A program made the translations under genes and the position numbers. Source: an uncultured Prevotellaceae bacterium (GTDB lineage: Bacteria > Bacteroidota > Bacteroidia > Bacteroidales > Bacteroidaceae). Taken from it: a stretch of 6,225 nt of DNA. The notes under the pieces were generated by a model, which worked only from the letters and a program-made list of their open reading frames with translations, was not told where the DNA came from and made no database searches. Below, piece after piece: positions 4,784 to 6,225 of the stretch; the first letter of the stretch is position 1; every line of letters begins with the position of its first letter. Where the stretch lies: contig CAMKTM010000151.1 in the NCBI GenBank assembly GCA_946415695.1, forward strand, positions 1-6,225, in the 5' to 3' direction.

Positions 4784-5433
4784 TCGAATGTCATTTGTCC
4801 GAAGAACTCAGGACGATGGAAGTCCGGCGTCTCGGTCTTGATGGGGTTCCAACTGATGAAATGCGGCACGGGCAAGCCATCGCCGCACTTATAGGCATTG
4901 CCTGAAGCCTTCAGGCCGTCAAAACTTTCCAACTTATGCTTAAAGAATGTCGTGACGGGCACACGGAGTGCAACTTCCCACTTGGTAGGCTCAGGGCGAG
5001 TGTCGAAAGGCTCTGTTCCAAGCGAAGCCCAACGCTCGACGCCCTGCATGACTGACGTAGGCGCAGGCTGACGCTCATTGCGATCCTTGCCGACTGCAAC
5101 GATGAGCTTGCCCACACAGTTACATTCTATATTATAATAGAGGCCATCGGCAACTGGCATACAAAAGAACTCCACGCAGGAATCCTCCCAGATGTGCTCG
5201 TGGTCCTGATGCGACACGGCCCGCACGCTCTGCTCCTCCACGCGGTAATGCAGCAGAAGGGCATCGCCAGTATGGGCGGCAGCGAACTCCACTTTGGGCT
5301 TGTATGGGAAAGACTCTGGCCAATTGACATTGTCGATGGAAGTATAGGCAAAGCCTGCTGCCTGCATGGCAGAAGGTATGTCGGCTACTGAAGTAATAGC
5401 ATGATTTAGTTTAGGAATAAAGAGTGTTTGCAT
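4780..5433 (-). CDS. CBM9-like (carbohydrate-binding family 9-like) beta-sandwich protein
   Basis: This 217-residue protein matches the DOMON/CBM9-like type found in Bacteroidales. Recognisable blocks are DNVNWPESFPYKPKVEF (34-50), WEDSCVEFF (82-90), YYNIECNCVGK (99-109), the strand WEVALRVPVTTF (152-163) and YKCGDGLPVPHFISWNPI (181-198). It closes with DFHRPEFFGQMTFE (204-217). The sandwich fold in this family often binds sugars, but many members have no known ligand. There is no signal peptide or lipobox, so it is probably cytoplasmic. I chose the ATG at 5433-5431 (MQTLFIPKLNHA): it lies 4 nt after the upstream gene's stop. The longer reading from 5565 adds 44 Lys-rich residues that only shadow that upstream gene. 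Its TGA overlaps the next gene's ATG, which ties it into the operon. Confidence 0.82.
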   Translation of the reverse strand: MQTLFIPKLNHAITSVADIPSAMQAAGFAYTSIDNVNWPESFPYKPKVEFAAAHTGDALLLHYRVEEQSVRAVSHQDHEHIWEDSCVEFFCMPVADGLYYNIECNCVGKLIVAVGKDRNERQPAPTSVMQGVERWASLGTEPFDTRPEPTKWEVALRVPVTTFFKHKLESFDGLKASGNAYKCGDGLPVPHFISWNPIKTETPDFHRPEFFGQMTFE

Positions 5434-5437
5434 GGTG

Positions 5438-6225
5438 TTACTTGGATTTTTCTTCGGTTTGTTCTTCTGTCTCGTCTTCTCCCTCACTGTCTTTGTTCTT
5501 CTTTGCAGATTTCTGTCGTTGGGCTCGGACAGAATACTTGCGTTGTTTTGGCTTTGAATCTTCATCTTCAGCCTCTACCTCCTCGGGCTTTGTTTCCTCT
5601 TGTTCCTTGTCAGTTTTCTGCTCATCCATTTCCTTGGCCTTGGCCTTAGCCTTGGCCTCCGATTCTTTGGCCCGCTGTTCGGCTTCCTTGGCTTTTGCCT
5701 CAGCATCCTTCACCGCTGCCTTCACCGCAGCCTCCTTTTCTTTTTCCTTCCTTTCGGCGGCTTTTTCGCGCTCCTCTTCCTCCTTCTCCAAGTCTTCTTC
5801 GGTCTTTTCTTCATTTACCTTGCCCTTGGCAGATGACTTTGCACCTTTAGAGGTTTTAGGGTCTTTAGAGTCTTTAAGGTCTTTAAGGTCTTTAGAGTCC
5901 TTAGAGTCCTTAAGGTCTTTAGGGACTATTGGGACTATTGGGTCTTTTCCCTCTTCTTTAGCGGCTTCGGGAGAGTTCTCCTTGTTCTTTTCTTGAGCCT
6001 TTTGTTCGGCTTTCTTTTCCTTTGCACGCTCGGACTGCTTCTTTGCAGAGGCCTTTAGCTGTTCTTTCTCTCGTGCCTTGGCTTCTTTTGCATGCTGCTT
6101 CTTTTCTGCTTCGGCAGCCTTCTCGGCAGCTTTCTTTTCAGCGGCTTTCTGCTTTATTTCGCGTTCTTTAGCGGCTTTCGCTTCCTTGGCAGCTTTAATC
6201 TTGGCATCGACATCGCCCTGAAGTT
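5438..6225 (-). CDS. Lys/Glu/Ala-rich low-complexity protein, C-terminal part (5' end outside window)
   Basis: The minus frame is open from the window edge to the TAA at 5440-5438, giving 261 residues with no internal stop, so the gene continues upstream. I do not recognise it. The visible part starts LQGDVDAKIKAAKEAKAAKE, perhaps the end of a folded domain running into a charged helix. It continues as a Lys/Glu/Ala/Gln heptad-poor segment likely to be coiled coil or a single alpha-helix. Then come a short KDL/KDS repeat region, a second charged helical stretch, and an acidic tail (DSEGEDETEEQTEEKSK). A start at 5791 (TTG) would give a shorter protein, but the composition is the same on both sides of that point, so I take the open frame as one gene. 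Its stop lies 4 nt before the CBM9-like start. The bias makes any family call unsafe; it could be a tail on a membrane-associated or RNA-binding protein. Confidence 0.7.
   Translation of the reverse strand, partial: LQGDVDAKIKAAKEAKAAKEREIKQKAAEKKAAEKAAEAEKKQHAKEAKAREKEQLKASAKKQSERAKEKKAEQKAQEKNKENSPEAAKEEGKDPIVPIVPKDLKDSKDSKDLKDLKDSKDPKTSKGAKSSAKGKVNEEKTEEDLEKEEEEREKAAERKEKEKEAAVKAAVKDAEAKAKEAEQRAKESEAKAKAKAKEMDEQKTDKEQEETKPEEVEAEDEDSKPKQRKYSVRAQRQKSAKKNKDSEGEDETEEQTEEKSK
5858..5941 (-). repeat. Coding 9-bp tandem repeats within the Lys/Glu-rich gene
   Basis: On the plus strand, seven 9-bp units run from 5861 to 5923 (GTCTTTAGA, GTCTTTAAG and close variants). Two identical GACTATTGG units follow at 5924-5941. 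On the coding strand they give a string of KDL, KDS and KDP tripeptides and a doubled PIV. The 9-bp period keeps the frame, so unit gain or loss would change length without breaking the gene. Confidence 0.85.

Noticed and set aside
5424..5996. Ser/Phe/Leu-rich plus-strand frame resembling a membrane protein
   Set aside because: It is the complement of a Lys/Glu-rich gene (AAG/GAA read backwards gives CTT/TTC), and the minus frame fits the operon spacing.

Overview
The window looks like a chromosomal piece from a Bacteroidales bacterium, most likely Prevotella or a close relative. The reasons are two promoters of the Bacteroidetes type (TTTG, spacer, TAnnTTTG), weak or absent Shine-Dalgarno sequences, and a familiar Bacteroidales gene set: an EFR1-type flavodoxin-ferredoxin, a CBM9-like protein and a four-helix-bundle 'suffix' protein. 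The genus is inferred from general familiarity, not from a search.

Left part (1-990, minus strand): the N-terminal 91 codons of an MBL-fold metallo-hydrolase, a short hairpin, then a complete glutathione peroxidase with its own promoter.

Middle part (about 990-2421): an accessory island between two minus-strand blocks. It holds the C-terminal HTH remnant of an AraC-type regulator, a perfect inverted repeat, a near-consensus promoter and a plus-strand gene for a four-helix-bundle protein with a C-terminal zinc ribbon. That ribbon is split by a frameshift: the first CxxC lies in the main frame and the second cysteine pair in the -1 frame. The gene is bracketed by two arrays in which a CG dinucleotide recurs every 8 bp (consensus TAACGnnn or its complement). 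A third, weaker array with the same 8-bp phase abuts the broken end of the AraC remnant. The arrays share direct and inverted copies, and one contains a 15-bp-stem hairpin just after the gene. I regard this repeat-bounded unit as the most interesting part of the window: it looks like a small cassette whose behaviour I cannot name.

Right part (2422-6225, minus strand): a tightly packed five-gene operon. In transcription order it has a Lys/Glu/Ala-rich protein (5' end outside the window), a CBM9-like beta-sandwich protein, a CDP-alcohol phosphatidyltransferase family membrane protein, an IspD/TarI-family cytidylyltransferase and an EFR1-family flavodoxin-ferredoxin. The first junction has a 4-nt gap and the other three are 4-nt ATGA overlaps, so translation is probably coupled. 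A cytidylyltransferase that makes a CDP-alcohol next to a membrane enzyme that consumes one suggests, without proving it, a shared pathway for a CDP-polyol and a lipid or glycan head group. Both enzymes have unusual residues at normally conserved positions.
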